Shown here piece after piece: positions 13,249 to 24,680 of a stretch of 64,000 nucleotides of DNA; the first letter of the stretch is position 1; every line of letters begins with the position of its first letter. The DNA is taken from assembly GCA_002917075.1 (NCBI GenBank), contig NTMA01000022.1, positions 186,001 through 250,000 on the forward strand, given 5' to 3'. Below the pieces are notes generated by a model. The model did no database searches. It had not been told where the DNA came from and was given only the letters and a program-made list of their open reading frames with translations. The DNA is from Hawksworthiomyces lignivorus (taxonomy: Eukaryota > Ascomycota > Sordariomycetes > Ophiostomatales > Ophiostomataceae). The position numbers and the translations under genes were made by a program.

Positions 13249-15575
13249 ATTGGCTGACTGAAAAACCTAATAAGCTCAATTTCAAAGAGGTCGAAGGGGG
13301 AAGAGCTAGCGAGTCATGGCATGTCGCGCTCAGGCTGAATACTGGCGACATTTGCATTGGCAGCAATGAGAAACAGGGTGTGCTTGCCATCTATTTGAAG
13401 CCTCCAGGTTCTAAGGATTGTATGATTGCGTGATATACACATGCTATGATGTGCACGGTGGGCGCCGAATGCCTGGTCGTAAAGATAATACGCCATCGTC
13501 GAGTCCTTGGCAGCATTCGCATATGACTCGTAAGACAGTTTTAAAGCTTAACTTCTATCCTTGCATTCTTTACCCACAATTGTTATTATATCATATCCGC
13601 TTCAGCAGGTTTAGTCCACATCATACACGATATCCTTTCGTACCAGGTCTAGTTGCTTTTCGCTAGATGTACCGCTGTACGCGCTTTGGATCTGGAACCC
13701 AGATAGCCTTTCTGGTCATAAAAGCACGTCATATTCTCTCCATGTTTTTATTTTTCATAAAATTTAATTGATTTTATTTTCTTGGTTTACTTCTTTTCTA
13801 ATTTTTTGGTTGGTTCTTAGAATATGTCAAGAAGCACGTTATTTTCACCCGCACATGCGTGCTCGCCATTGCCCCACCAATCTTAGAGTCAATACAAATC
13901 TTAATCTCAAAATGGCGGCATCGTTCCGTACCTGTGCAGAGTACATTACACCTATTGAAGAAGAGAGCCGATTGGAGGCCCCAGCTAGAGTACCCACAAG
14001 CCCTTGATCTTCTCTTATCTGCATTCTTTACAGCAGTTAAATAATTGGATCCTTCTGGCAAGAAAACATCACGATAATTGCCGCCGAAGCCTATGTCTCA
14101 ATACATTTGATATAAAATACTTGGAGAAATTCTTCTTTATATGCCAATGCCTATAAATAACTCGATCAAACCTCCTCCTAAGAAATTATATTAGACGATC
14201 TGATGCCACAATAGCTCCCAACTGGCCAGATTTGTAGTCCAGCACTTATTAATTTCAAATAAGCAGACTACCTATAGAAGTGCACACACAGTACCAGACA
14301 AATTAAGTATATGCTAGACCTTCCGAATAGTTTAGCCAATGGCGCAGAGACGATTTAGCTGAAACTTAGTTTTGTACGCCAATACTCGCGATATCTGAAT
14401 CAACCTTAAAAATTATGCTCCTATTTTCTTGATAGTTCCTTCGACTTTCTGTCTCTGCATGGATTCTTAAATATTCTTTTATACACTAATCTTTAAAGCC
14501 CATGTTTCAGCATTGTAGTTTTGAAATCAACTTGACACTATACTAAAATACACCCTAGTAGTAAGAGTGAAGTACGTAAACTTCTCGGTTCAACCTATCC
14601 CGATTGATACACCTCGGCCATCTCTGCAGAACACGAACTACTAAGACTCGTCATTTTACTACAAAGGTGTTTTGCAACAACGTAATGGGACTAGCAACAT
14701 CGCAGCCGCAAGTACAAAGTACTTTGACAGTTCTTTGCTGTAAAGGCTAGCAAAAGCAATTCCACACACGATCATAATAGGATCGATTGCTGATACAGTC
14801 ACCAAATTTGTTTAGAATCGAGAATACTTTTTTTTCAGACAGTTATTCTTTGTTTGACTAGTAAAGAGCTAAATAAGCTCTATGGGATCAGATTGTTATC
14901 AGTTTTTACCATTCTTTCATTCCAAAAAATATTCATCATGCATAAACTCCCTTTGGATGAGCTCGCATAAAACCCAAAATACTTACCTCTACCGATAATC
15001 TTGACCTGATATGGTCTGTTACTCAAATTCCAAACTGAGTTTTTCCCCCATTCAATAGAACAATTTTTGTCGTCCATCTCTATTTCTACTAGGTCCACAA
15101 AAAGAAAGGCATGATTCTTTGTTGGAAAGAATGGCATGTAGAGAGTTATAACTCGCATCATTTGGCGGTACATACCGTTGTCTTGGAGGGTCATATTAAT
15201 GTCGTGCTGAGTGCTTGGTGATCTCATTAGAGCCAGTTAGGATGCAAACAATACAACAGACAAGGAATCGTACTTGACTTTGCTCGAAGCCTTGATAGCA
15301 GACGAATTCAACGCGAGATTGAAAGCCATCTAACGTAGCGTCTACGACTGCAAGTTTTTTATGTCAAGCATAACCTTCTTCTTCGAAGCCGCAAGTCATC
15401 TTGAGGAATAAATTCGGTTTCATCAAATTGAGGATCTCCATGGTCGTTCGCTATTAGCGTTCCATGAACCACGGCATTTCAGAGGCAATCTTCCAAAAGA
15501 GTGTTTTGTCGTGGTATATCTTCTCCAGATGCCGAACTCTGTTGGAAGTCATCTTAGCTTTGCTTTTTTGGCCCG
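13249..15575. other. AT-rich intergenic region with possible gene relics
   Basis: 2.3 kb without a supported intact gene. It is strongly AT-rich from about 14060 to 15560. A 115-residue open frame on the minus strand (14880-15227) is listed separately. The 15360-15560 part has minus-strand peptide-like stretches broken by stops, perhaps the tail of the HET relic. Confidence 0.45.
14880..15227 (-). CDS. small hypothetical protein or gene fragment
   Basis: An open frame of 115 residues that I do not recognise. It is rich in aromatic and charged residues (VDLVEIEMDD, SIEWGKNSVWNL, KIIGRGKYFGFYASS). It has no signal peptide, membrane helix or clear domain. It lies downstream of the broken HET gene on the same strand in AT-rich DNA, so it may be a decayed remnant rather than a working gene. 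Confidence 0.2.
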   Translation of the reverse strand: MRSPSTQHDINMTLQDNGMYRQMMRVITLYMPFFPTKNHAFLFVDLVEIEMDDKNCSIEWGKNSVWNLSNRPYQVKIIGRGKYFGFYASSSKGSLCMMNIFWNERMVKTDNNLIP

Positions 15576-16002
15576 TTATAAACTCTGACCGGTAAACGCA
15601 ATAGCACGTAAGCGGGTGTCATCAGCTTTTGCTCTCCCAAATTTCTGCAGTGCGAGTTCATAGACCAATGCCAAAAGCAGAAGCTTCTTCCCACTAGTCT
15701 CGCGTTCCCGGAGAACCGTATCGCTTTCATCTGCTCCAGGCCCAAGCCATGCAATCATCACTCCAACGGTTCTATAACTGGTCCATTCGACCTTCTTACG
15801 AATTCTTCGCCAGAGTATCCCGCTGATTGATGCAGATAGCGTCTATCTGGAGATCTAGAGGATCTAGAGCCGATGATTCTTCAATTTTGCTCTGGAAAAT
15901 AATGAGCGCGTCGTTCAAGTTCGCGGGTTTTATGGCAGTACCATTGAGAAAGAGATTTTCTAGGAAAATAAGCAGTCCCCGTGTGTAGGACAAAGTGCAA
16001 TA
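15576..16002 (-). pseudogene. decayed HET (heterokaryon incompatibility) domain gene
   Basis: Two adjacent minus-strand reading frames carry successive parts of a HET domain. The upstream part contains LSYTRG, FLNGTAIKPANLNDAL and IDAICINQRD, matching the HET landmarks SYTWG, vNG...NL..AL and WVDAICINQ. A TAA at 15796-15798 interrupts it. The continuation, YRTVGVMIAWLGPGADESD, is in another frame, so at least one stop and one frameshift separate the halves. HET proteins trigger cell death after fusion of unlike hyphae and often decay or duplicate. I see no complete C-terminal region, and the flanking DNA is AT-rich. An intron skipping the lesion cannot be fully excluded. Confidence 0.65.
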
Positions 16003-17068
16003 ATTTTGATTGACACTGTGCCTATCTATAGAGCAGGCTAAGGGAGCAATTGCGAAACCTCAGCCTCTCTTTTGTAAAATTTAACAGCCTGGTTTGGCGG
16101 ATTGATGGGTCCAGCGACAGTGATGCATAATAGCGTCCATGGTGTGCATTCGTATCTTCTTTGGCTCTATGGTGAAAGACTAAGACATGTCCAGGCACTA
16201 ACCTCTAGTCTCCGGCCCGGCCACATGACCGCCACAGCTTGATAGAGATGAAGTGTTCAGTGATCGAAAGGGGACATTTCAGTCTCTTCTATACTGGAAG
16301 CTACCTTGCAACAAGAGTATAAGCTATCCTTGTCTTCGACCTACTATTAGAAGCTACTGTGGTGGTCTTAGCTATAGGCATCAAAATGCCCGAGAACAAG
16401 GTCCTGATACCTCCAAAAATAATATTGCCTATTACTTATAATGGTTTAGCGTCTGCGGAAGAAAATAATCTTTACTCCTCATGCTCCGTAAGAGGAAATA
16501 TTTTCGAGAATTAAAAAAAGCCATCTCGCATTTATGTAACAGCAGACTCTACTTCGTATTTCCCCACTAGTCTCCCAGGACATAGTTATGCCTTGTGCAA
16601 TTTTTTAGGGTGCCTATTATAATATAGAAGAGCAGGGCGCAAATAAGACTAGAGTCCAAATGTAGGCGCTCCAGTAGCAAGCCGCTTAATATGTGTACGC
16701 TCCTTGTGCCCCACCGCGGCCTTTTCAGCCGCACCACACAGCTCATGTACTTCGTGCCTGGGCAATATCAATACCTTCCTGGCTCATCGTTTTGCCTTGC
16801 TGCTGCATGCTGGTTCGACGACGAACAATAAATACTCTTGTGGCATATGTTTTCTTTTGTTAACTTGACACCGCCGCGTGCGATCCCTTCACGTTCTATT
16901 GAATTCAACACCTTTTTTTTGCCAGCAGATCTAGTTGAATCCCGCAGCCACTTGTCACTCTACTTACTGTTCACTGACGGCTAAGTCAGACTTCACCGTA
17001 AATCGTCACTAGTGTCACATCTTGCTTTTGCAGTCTCTTTGACTAAGCGTTGCTTGCTACATATCGTC
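16003..17068. other. intergenic region
   Basis: About 1.07 kb, AT-rich, without a recognisable gene. Its right end must hold the promoter of the membrane-protein gene starting at 17069. Confidence 0.5.
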
Positions 17069-17812
17069 ATGGCAAATATCACAGACAACACCGTACCAGG
17101 GTTTAGCTTGACGAACCGGTGGCTCCTCTACACCAGCGTTATGCTAACTCCGGCGCAGTTCGCCTCTGGAATCGGCAGCAAAATGCCCATCAACCTAGGC
17201 TTCCTCGTTTACAACTGGTACACGCAGATCCAGTGGTACCAGAATGCCCAGGCTCAGGAGTTGAACGCGCTCGCGCTACTATTACCTCATTTCAACCTCT
17301 GCTACGCAATATCCTATATGGGCGGTGTCACTTCGGGTAACATATACTTGGGTGTGGTGCTTGGTCTAGGCAGTGCAGGGGTGATGATTCTGAACACAGT
17401 CTCCGCCTGGGTCGGTTGGGCCACCAACTTACCTACCGGCTACGGCGAGTACCAGTTCTTCTTTTTCGGGTGGCGCACAATGACAGCGGGTTGGCACAAG
17501 TTTTTCCTGCTATGGCAGATATTTGATTCCATAATGGCCCTCGTAAGCAGTATCACTGCTATTATTATAGCCGTCGGAATACCGCCAGCAGATGATAACA
17601 CTGAGTTGGGGGTGGGGATAACCAAGGCGGATCTGAAGAGCTTCCGATATCCCATGATCCTGATTGGAGCTATTATGATGCTCATAGCCATCTGGCCTCT
17701 CATTATGTGGACGGAACTCATTATAGCGCGCAACCACATCGACTCGCCTACTGACATGATTGCAGTATGGCTCTTCATTGTGCAGGCCGTACTAATGTTA
17801 CTGCCTATCTGA
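17069..17812 (+). CDS. orphan multi-pass membrane protein
   Basis: Predicted 247-residue protein, single exon. The ATG at 17069 is preferred to the in-frame one at 17012 because it has better start context (GTCATGG) and gives a compact N-terminus (MANITDNTVPGFSLTNRW). Five to six hydrophobic helices are visible, around ALALLLPHFNLCYAISYMGG, IYLGVVLGLGSAGVMILNTV, FFLLWQIFDSIMALVSS, MILIGAIMMLIAIWPLIMW and IAVWLFIVQAVLMLLPI. The loop between helices three and four is rich in Gly and aromatic residues (GYGEYQFFFFGWRTMTAGW). I do not recognise a family and propose no function. The long coherent frame and helix pattern argue for a real gene. Confidence 0.65.
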   Translation: MANITDNTVPGFSLTNRWLLYTSVMLTPAQFASGIGSKMPINLGFLVYNWYTQIQWYQNAQAQELNALALLLPHFNLCYAISYMGGVTSGNIYLGVVLGLGSAGVMILNTVSAWVGWATNLPTGYGEYQFFFFGWRTMTAGWHKFFLLWQIFDSIMALVSSITAIIIAVGIPPADDNTELGVGITKADLKSFRYPMILIGAIMMLIAIWPLIMWTELIIARNHIDSPTDMIAVWLFIVQAVLMLLPI

Positions 17813-19000
17813 ATTTTCCATGGATTTCGAGCATCGCCAATATGATCCCAATCCCCTTCACAAAAATAGACACAATCTTCTCTTGTATGCCTGGCTACAA
17901 GAGAGGTGGCAGCAGAGGCGTCTAGTAATTCGAATCATTTGTTTTCGGAGACCGCTTGGCCAGGCTAAAATATCACTCGGAAGCTTTTTTGGCGCCAATT
18001 AGACGTTCTGGAGCTTCTATATATCCACGGATCCAACATCACTCTCTTTTGACAGGGGTCTCTTCAGCCAGCAAAGATCACGGCGGCGAAGATGAGTCCC
18101 ATGACGACTAAAATGGTCACGAAAATAGCTACGGAAGTGTTTTCAGAAGTAGTTACATAAATAACCACACAGATGAAGGCGTAGCAGCGATTAGGACAAG
18201 CATGAGGATGAAGGATCGCTCTATAGGATCCAGTCAGGCTGAGACTACAGATCTGCAATGTGAACGGTGATCTACTGGCGATTTTTTGTTTGTTGAGAGC
18301 TCCACGTCCAAGACAAGGTCAGATTTCAACACATCGTCCAAAGAAATACGAGCAACTCCATATGGCTAGAACGAAAGAATAGCAAGACGCATAAATAAGA
18401 AGCGCTCAATGATCCACGTTCACCTGGTGTGCTGGCGCCAGTACAAGACAAACAGGGAATGAATCAGGCGCAGATCTCAGGTTTGGATTTTGGGTCATGC
18501 GTGGATAAAATATACGACAATGGCAGTTGGGTAGATAAAATTATCTGCTTGTTCGTCGAAGACGGGAAACTGTGAAGATAATATGTGCTCTCATGATGAT
18601 TTGTCATATCATGTCATGTAGTGTCTTCATGACTGCTTGTACACTTAGAGACTGCCACAGTTTGGCGAGCGACTGATAGAGCGGCAGCTCTGCTCGTTAG
18701 AGCAGCAAAGTATCTATCGCATAATATTAAACTAAATGCTGGTGAGTTTGTAGTTGCCGTTCTCGATTTTTCATAGGTTGTTCTTTTGTTCTTAGATTTC
18801 CAAGATAGTTTTCTTGCTCCTGTTTTGTTTTTAGTGAAATGATTAATTTATGGATCTATCTGAATATGAGGTTGAAAGAGAAATCATTCCCATCTATCGA
18901 ACAACTTTAATAACAAAATTTACTCTTGCTTAAATGGAACGTAACAAAAAAAAGAAATAAAAAAATAATAATGAAGAAAGCTTTCTAAAAGAATATTAAA
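17813..19000. other. intergenic region
   Basis: 1.2 kb. A 64-residue minus-strand frame at 18064-18258 contains one hydrophobic stretch, but nothing else supports it. The final 150 bp are very A-rich and lie just past the dehydrogenase stop codon. Confidence 0.5.
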
Positions 19001-20099
19001 TCAAAGATAAGGCTTGACCTGTTCTTCCGTCCACTTCCAGAAATGGCTGCCAAGGCCAGTACCGCCCTCAGCCTTCGATTTGACTGCAGCGCGGAGTTCT
19101 TTAGAGACGGTCCAGAAGCGTCCAAAGGGTGCCACTGTGTTGCGTGGTTAGCGCGGCTTTGAAATCACTGGAGTGAGAAAAAGGGCAAGTGGACAAAACT
19201 TACCGAACATGCCAGATTGTTCGATGGTCACTTCTGGGGAGAGACCGGCCCACAGCGTGGTGTAAGAGCCGTAGACGGGTTCGTACAGAATGGGTCGGAG
19301 CATGCAGACTGTGAGCTTGCCTTGGGTCCGCCAAAAATCCGACCGCAGGGCACCCGGGTTGATGGGCATGGACACGATGCTGTCTGCCTTGTGGCGGGTG
19401 GCGTACTCGGCGGCTAGCAGAAAGTTGCACATCTTGCTGATGCAGTACTTGTCTAAAGCGTTGCGGTCGACGTGGTAGTCCAGGTTGTCCAAGACGTCCT
19501 GACTCGGGTGCACGCCCTCGGCAGCTGAGGAGCATACCCAAACTACGCGCACGGTGGCGGGCGGTGAGGTCTTGGCGGTGGCGGCGAGTATAGGCGTTAG
19601 CAGCTGAGTGAACAGGAAGGTGCCGATGCAGTTTACTCCGAGCGCGAGCTCGAAGCCCTGGGCGGTCTCTGCGCCGTTAGGTGGGTAGCCGAGACCGGCA
19701 TTGTTAACGAGGACGTGCAGACGCTGCTCCTTCGAAAGGAAGGTTTGCGCGGCAGTTTTGACTGATCGGAGGTCGGCTAGATCGAGCGGCAGGTAGATCA
19801 GCTGGCCGTCTGAGTGGGGGACCGCAGTCTGGATGCTGACGATGGCCTGCTGGGTCTTCTCGGCGGAGCGCGCGGCCAGATAGACCTTGGCGTGCTTGGA
19901 ATATAGCAGTCGGGCCGTCTCTTTGCCAGCGCCAGTGTTGGAACCTGTGACGATGTAGACCTGATGGTGTCAGCGTGTGTTGGCCTCTCAGCAAAAGATG
20001 AAATGGTCTTACCTTGTCATGCAAATCAGGGAGGTCCTTTTCAGTGAATTCCGGCTTGGGCGGGAAAAACTGGGCAAGAGTGCTAACGAGGCCAGGCAT
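19001..20099 (-). CDS. short-chain dehydrogenase/reductase, retinol-dehydrogenase-like
   Basis: Three exons: 20013..20099, 19204..19960, 19001..19134. Introns are 52 and 69 bp; the product is 325 residues. The cofactor motif is VTGSNTGAGKE (TGxxxGxG, residues 34-42). LVNNAGLGYPP is the structural NNAG motif, CSSAAEG holds the catalytic serine, and YCISK (about 204-208) is the YxxxK pair. The sequence after NTGAGKETA and the C-terminal HFWKWTEEQVKPY resemble fungal retinol-dehydrogenase/WW-oxidoreductase-like SDRs, which reduce or oxidise alcohols with NAD(P)H. The substrate is unknown. It is divergent from a fungal transcription factor, sharing a 714 bp promoter with repeated CCGCGG-like motifs, so co-regulation is plausible. 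Confidence 0.92.
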
Positions 20100-20813
20100 T
20101 GTGCTAGTTTGAGTAGTGTAGAGGTGTAAGAAGTGTACTAGTGGTGTAGGTGGTGTAAGTGAGAGCTTGTCTTTAGTGGGCTGAAGGTATTGAAGGTAGC
20201 AGAAGATGCAAGAAGTTGTTCTGAAAGGCTTGCTGGGTGTTGAGTTGTGTTCTTCTATCTTCTATTCCAAAGACAACGCAGTGGTCAGGACATCTTTATA
20301 TACTTGATGCCTTCACGGCTCCCTCTGATGTCGTAAGCCAGCTGTGCTACCATTCCTACCTAAAGCCGCGGATTTGGTAGACCAACGAGGCGGGTTTAGA
20401 TTTTACCCCTGCGGGTTCGAGTAGGATGTTTTAGTGGGCTAGCAAATATCGCAGGGATGGCGCTAGCGTTATTGAATCCCGGCGGATTTTAAGCTGTTTC
20501 TATTATTTTTGGACGCTAACTTAAGCCTGTTAACACGAAACCCGCGGGATTTAGACTAATAACCACCTAACATCGAGACCCACAGTATCCCGAGACGTCG
20601 CCAAGATGGATTAAAGCACAGCACAGCCCCACGGAATTGCGTGTGAGTATTTTAATGCCCGGGGGGATGGCATTGGTATGCGAGAGGTATGGTGCCGGTG
20701 TGGTTCATCGCTGTCGGCCAGGGAATAGTTTTCTTCCCTCTCATTTCCATCATCATCTACAAGCGAGCGTACAACCACACCGACAAGAATAAAGAAACGA
20801 ATGATTACTCTAG
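20100..20813. promoter_or_regulatory. shared divergent promoter with repeated CCGCGG-like palindromes
   Basis: Between the dehydrogenase and regulator starts, five related GC-rich motifs stand in AT-rich DNA. They are AAAGCCGCGGATTT (20362-20375), GAGGCGGGTTTAGA (20387-20400), CCCCTGCGGGTTCGA (20406-20420), AATCCCGGCGGATTTT (20475-20490) and AAACCCGCGGGATTT (20538-20552). Three approximate a palindrome AA(A/T)CCCGCGGGATTT. Zinc-cluster regulators often bind CGG palindromes. The role is inferred from repetition and position. Confidence 0.5.
20295..20302 (-). promoter_or_regulatory. possible TATA box of dehydrogenase gene
   Basis: On the minus strand this reads TATATAAA, about 195 bp before the dehydrogenase ATG and just after the motif cluster. 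Confidence 0.35.
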
Positions 20814-22706
20814 ATGGCACCGGCTTCTAAAACCTGCCATCTATCTATGTCTGCCTGCAACTACAAAGCTAAGAGGAAGTCACAAGCGCCGCGGCCGCTG
20901 CCGCTGCCGCTGCCGCTGCCGCCATCGTCGAAGCTCGAGGAGAAGATCGAGGACCTCGTGAATCTTCTGCGCTCTCAAGCCCAGACGGCCACAGACCAGA
21001 CAAACCAAGACTCGGCGCAGTTCCCAGCCTCCCCTTCAAGAAACTTCATCAAGCCGCCTAGTCTGAACGCACGCGTTGGTTCCGACTCGCCTATGACTTC
21101 CACCGCCCCGGCACACCACCCTGAAACCATCGTCGACGCTGCTACCAGCGTCGGCTATCTCCTCCACCCGACGGAGCTATCATCTGGACCACATGCTGAT
21201 GTTGGAACAGCGACAGTGTCACCGTTGTCGCTACCACCGTCACTCATTTTCAGAGACGTGTCAGCCCACACTGCCATTCTTAATTGCAATGCCTGTGAGC
21301 AATTGGCCGTCTTTCGCCGGGCCTTCCTGCCTATGTTTCCCTTTGTCTACATCCCACAAGCGATGACCGCATCGGAGTTGCGCAAACAGAAACCTTTCCT
21401 CTGGCTTGTTATTATGTGTCTGACAACCACCAGAATCTCTCAGCAGTTCGCAATGGAGGAGACCATCTGGCAGATCATAGCACGGCGCATCATTGTGGAG
21501 CACTACGCTGATCTAGATCTGCTCTGTGGCATCATCTGCCTCGCATCTTGGTCACACTACTTTAAAAAAGATAAGCCATTCATGACAGTGTTGTCACAGC
21601 TGGCTATATCTCTTACTTTTGATCTGGAACTGCACCAGGAAGAGCCTGTACAGAGGACGACACGGCGCCAGAGCAAATTCAACGCGTCCGGCAAAGGCGA
21701 GGCTTTCAATGCGTCGAACCAACTTCAACGTACCCTAGAAGAGCGTCGTACTCTCCTCGCTGTATTTCATGTTACGTCCTCGTACGTTCGTCATTCCCTC
21801 TTATTACTTTGTGAGCCATCTAGTTGATTCAGTCCTCCCAGTACATGGACGGCCTCCAGGAAGACAGAGCCTCTACGATGGACCCCGTACATGGACAAAT
21901 GCATCTGCATCTTAGGTCAGGAAATAGAAACAGATCTAGACCTTTTACTGATAACCGAAATCAAGTGTCAAATCATCACTAACCAACTGACATGCCCACC
22001 TGGCGAACGAGAAACCAAGGAGGACTCGAAAAAACCGCCGCCAGTCTTGCTCACAGCTATGCTCGGACAATTGAGAGCCATGGAAGAGGATTTGAAAGTC
22101 CATCTTAGGCTACATAGTAAGGAATTCCCTAGATATGTTCTGTCTCTGACTCAAAAGAATGGGAAGAGCTAACTATGATGACCAACAGAGACAACGCAGT
22201 TCTACCTCTGCTCCACAGAGCTCACCATCCGCGAATCCGCCCTGAACGCAACAAAGAAGCCACCAAAGAGCACAACAACCAACAACCAGACTAGACTCTT
22301 CCGGTGCCAGAGACTACAGGAGCTCGACGCTCTCTTGACATGCGCTGAGCGCTGGCTCGGCCTCTTCTTCGACATGCCGGTGCGCGATTTAGTAGGCATT
22401 AGCGTGGACCATTTCTCTCAGCTGCTGCACTGCCTAGTTGTGCTCTTCCGCCTCGCGACACTGAACGAAGCTGGCTGGGATGTGGCTGAGGTGAAGAGGC
22501 GTGCTGACGTGTTTGCGGTCATCGACCGCGTCTGCAACGCTATCGAACGCGTCCCAAGCGAGCTCGGCCTGGTAGATGCTACCGGTCCCCGTCGCGGGCT
22601 GTTCTTCAAGTCGCCAGCCTTGTTTCATTCCATCAAAGCTCTGCTGTTAGAGGTAGCACATTGCGGCACGTCTCTGCAGACAAGTCACATTCGAAGCCAG
22701 AACTGA
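20814..22706 (+). CDS. fungal transcription-factor-like protein lacking a clear zinc cluster
   Basis: Three exons: 20814..21781, 21842..22136, about 22191..22706, giving about 592 residues. The first junction is well supported; the second donor (GTTCTG) and exact acceptor are less sure. After the N-terminus come a Pro-Leu repeat coded by CTGCCG triplets and KLEEKIEDLVNLLRSQ, the coiled coil that normally follows a Zn2Cys6 cluster. The middle (RRAFLPMFPFVYIP, LWLVIMCLTTTRISQQ, LEERRTLLAVFHVTS, WTPYMDK) matches the regulatory region of fungal C6 activators. Only MSACNYKAKRKS hints at a zinc-cluster start, and the six-cysteine array is absent. It may have lost DNA binding, have an undetected upstream exon, or act by partnering. 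Divergent from the dehydrogenase, its likely target. Confidence 0.75.
20896..20926 (+). repeat. CCGCTG triplet/hexamer repeat
   Basis: A short run of about five CCGCTG-like units inside the coding region encodes the alternating Pro-Leu stretch of the regulator. Such tracts can change length by slippage. Confidence 0.7.
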
Positions 22707-24680
22707 GCGGTTCAGCTGGGTTCTTAGGCGTACCACGTCCGTCACTTGCAGGCATAGAGAGAGAGAAGGGAGAGGTCTCCACGCTGTGTAGCTTTGCTAT
22801 GTATTTGTCCAGCGAGCCGTGGCTCTTCATTACATTTTCTTTGGTACTAAATCTGAGCATGGACAGAGACATAGCTCAAGGGTTGTTATTTGGCTACTGG
22901 CTCTGCTGTTGTTTTAGGTATATGATAATTTAGAATATTGCCTTACCTCTGCTCCGCCACCAGGCTACTCACCTACGCAGTACTTGATGGGACCATCTAC
23001 TATCTCTCTCAAGCTAGCATATTAGTTGATGCAGAGGCCAAATTTTGCAGCTGTATCTCGACTAGTATCTTTTGTTCGCTTGTGAGAATTTATTCTTCAA
23101 ATCGGAGTAAATTTCTAAAGATTTATGATAGCTGGCTGGCCCAGGTTGTATAAATGCTCATCTTCCATGGTGAAGATTGCTGGCTGAGTGCAAAGTTGAG
23201 GACTCTAGTTTTGCGAATGAGAGCAGCGTTGCGAGTCCTACCGAGACCAGACACAAAAAGCGCTGTATTAGTACACACTCCTGCCTGGCTGTCGTATGGA
23301 GCGCTCTGGCTAAGAGTAGACACGCTGTTCTAGCTGCTATTTTATAGCATTTTGTCGCCTTTTTTAAGGGCCTTACTGTTGCGTCAAAGCGTTTGCCTCA
23401 TTAGAGTATTTGGTACATATTCAGGTAAGCCTTCAGTGTCCTTGAGAGCGAGTGGTAGCCAGAGTATGGGGCGTTTCTTTTTTCTTTCTCTCTCTCTTTT
23501 CTTTGCTCTCATTTGTTATTTTTTCCCTTGTTATATAGGTTTATTTACTTTTCGTGTCTCTCGTAAGCGTATAACGCATGTAGATTCGATTACATGCTAG
23601 CTCATTGGCTTAAGAGCGTTGGTCAACATAGGTAGTTTGTATGTAATATAAGTTTATTATGGAGCTGCCGTCTCCTTCATCATTAGTATGTTTTCTCTAC
23701 AAACATATTCTTTAATCCCATTGCGCAAATGGAGAGCTCATTGCTTTTCGGACCGGCGCCTTTCTATGAAAAGAAATAATCTAAAAGTACATGTACACTT
23801 AGATGATTATGTAGTTTACTTTACACTAGCTGTTTCAAACATTTAGCAACAACAGAATAATTTTTCTAGTCGTGTTTGCTAATGTGGCACCCAAGCACTA
23901 ATCTAATATTGTAGCTTTCGCTATATACGGCGGCATTACTCTACAAGTGACTTCAGCGCTCCTCTTCCTCATTTTATGGTGTCTGTGGCTCTGCCGACGA
24001 CCCGCCTTTGATTAGTGACTTATGACAGGTTGTGGTGCGACTGGATTAGAAATTAGCCACCAGTGATTGGATAGCTCCATGTATATCATTCGAATTAAGT
24101 AGTACGTAGCTGCGAATGGAATTGAACGAAGGCAATCACCCCATCCGTCTTGTTAATTCCTGTCTCTTGAGAAGCTCAAAAGAACATTATGCTATTTATT
24201 TGCCTCGTACATATAAGCAAGATTAGAAATAGAAATATGTTGATTGGCGGCTTCATACGCAGAGCCTCTGCATCCGAGCTTGAGTTTATTTGGATCTCAT
24301 GATACTTCAGATCCTAGCAAGGGGAAGTGGTGCCAGAATAGATATTCCTAGACTAGAATATAGATAATAAACAGAATCAGTTGTGGGTACAGCAATGTCA
24401 ACAGTTGACAGTTAGTTGACGTTTTCTTTCGTTAAAACCCCCTTTGTCTCTTTTAGGAGGACCAGAATTAACTGTTGTTTGAGTTGCACCTCATCAGTCA
24501 TGCCAATGTACACGAAGATGAAGTCGCTGAGCTGCAGCAACAATTAGAGGTAATAGACTATCTATCTCCATTTGTTGAATCTTTGTTTATATCTTTCACC
24601 TTATCTGTCTTCTTTCCATTCGACTTCTCCTGCAATCGATTCATTCGCATCGCATGGCATGATTTCTGACCCTCAAAGTG
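22707..24680. other. intergenic region
   Basis: 2 kb, AT-rich with pyrimidine-rich tracts near 23480. No frame is convincing. ATTGG (CCAAT-box) sequences near 24065 and 24242 lie 440-620 bp before the iron-carrier start. Confidence 0.5.

Noticed and set aside
18064..18258. 64-residue minus-strand frame with a hydrophobic segment
   Set aside because: Too short, no homology recognised, no promoter or neighbour support.
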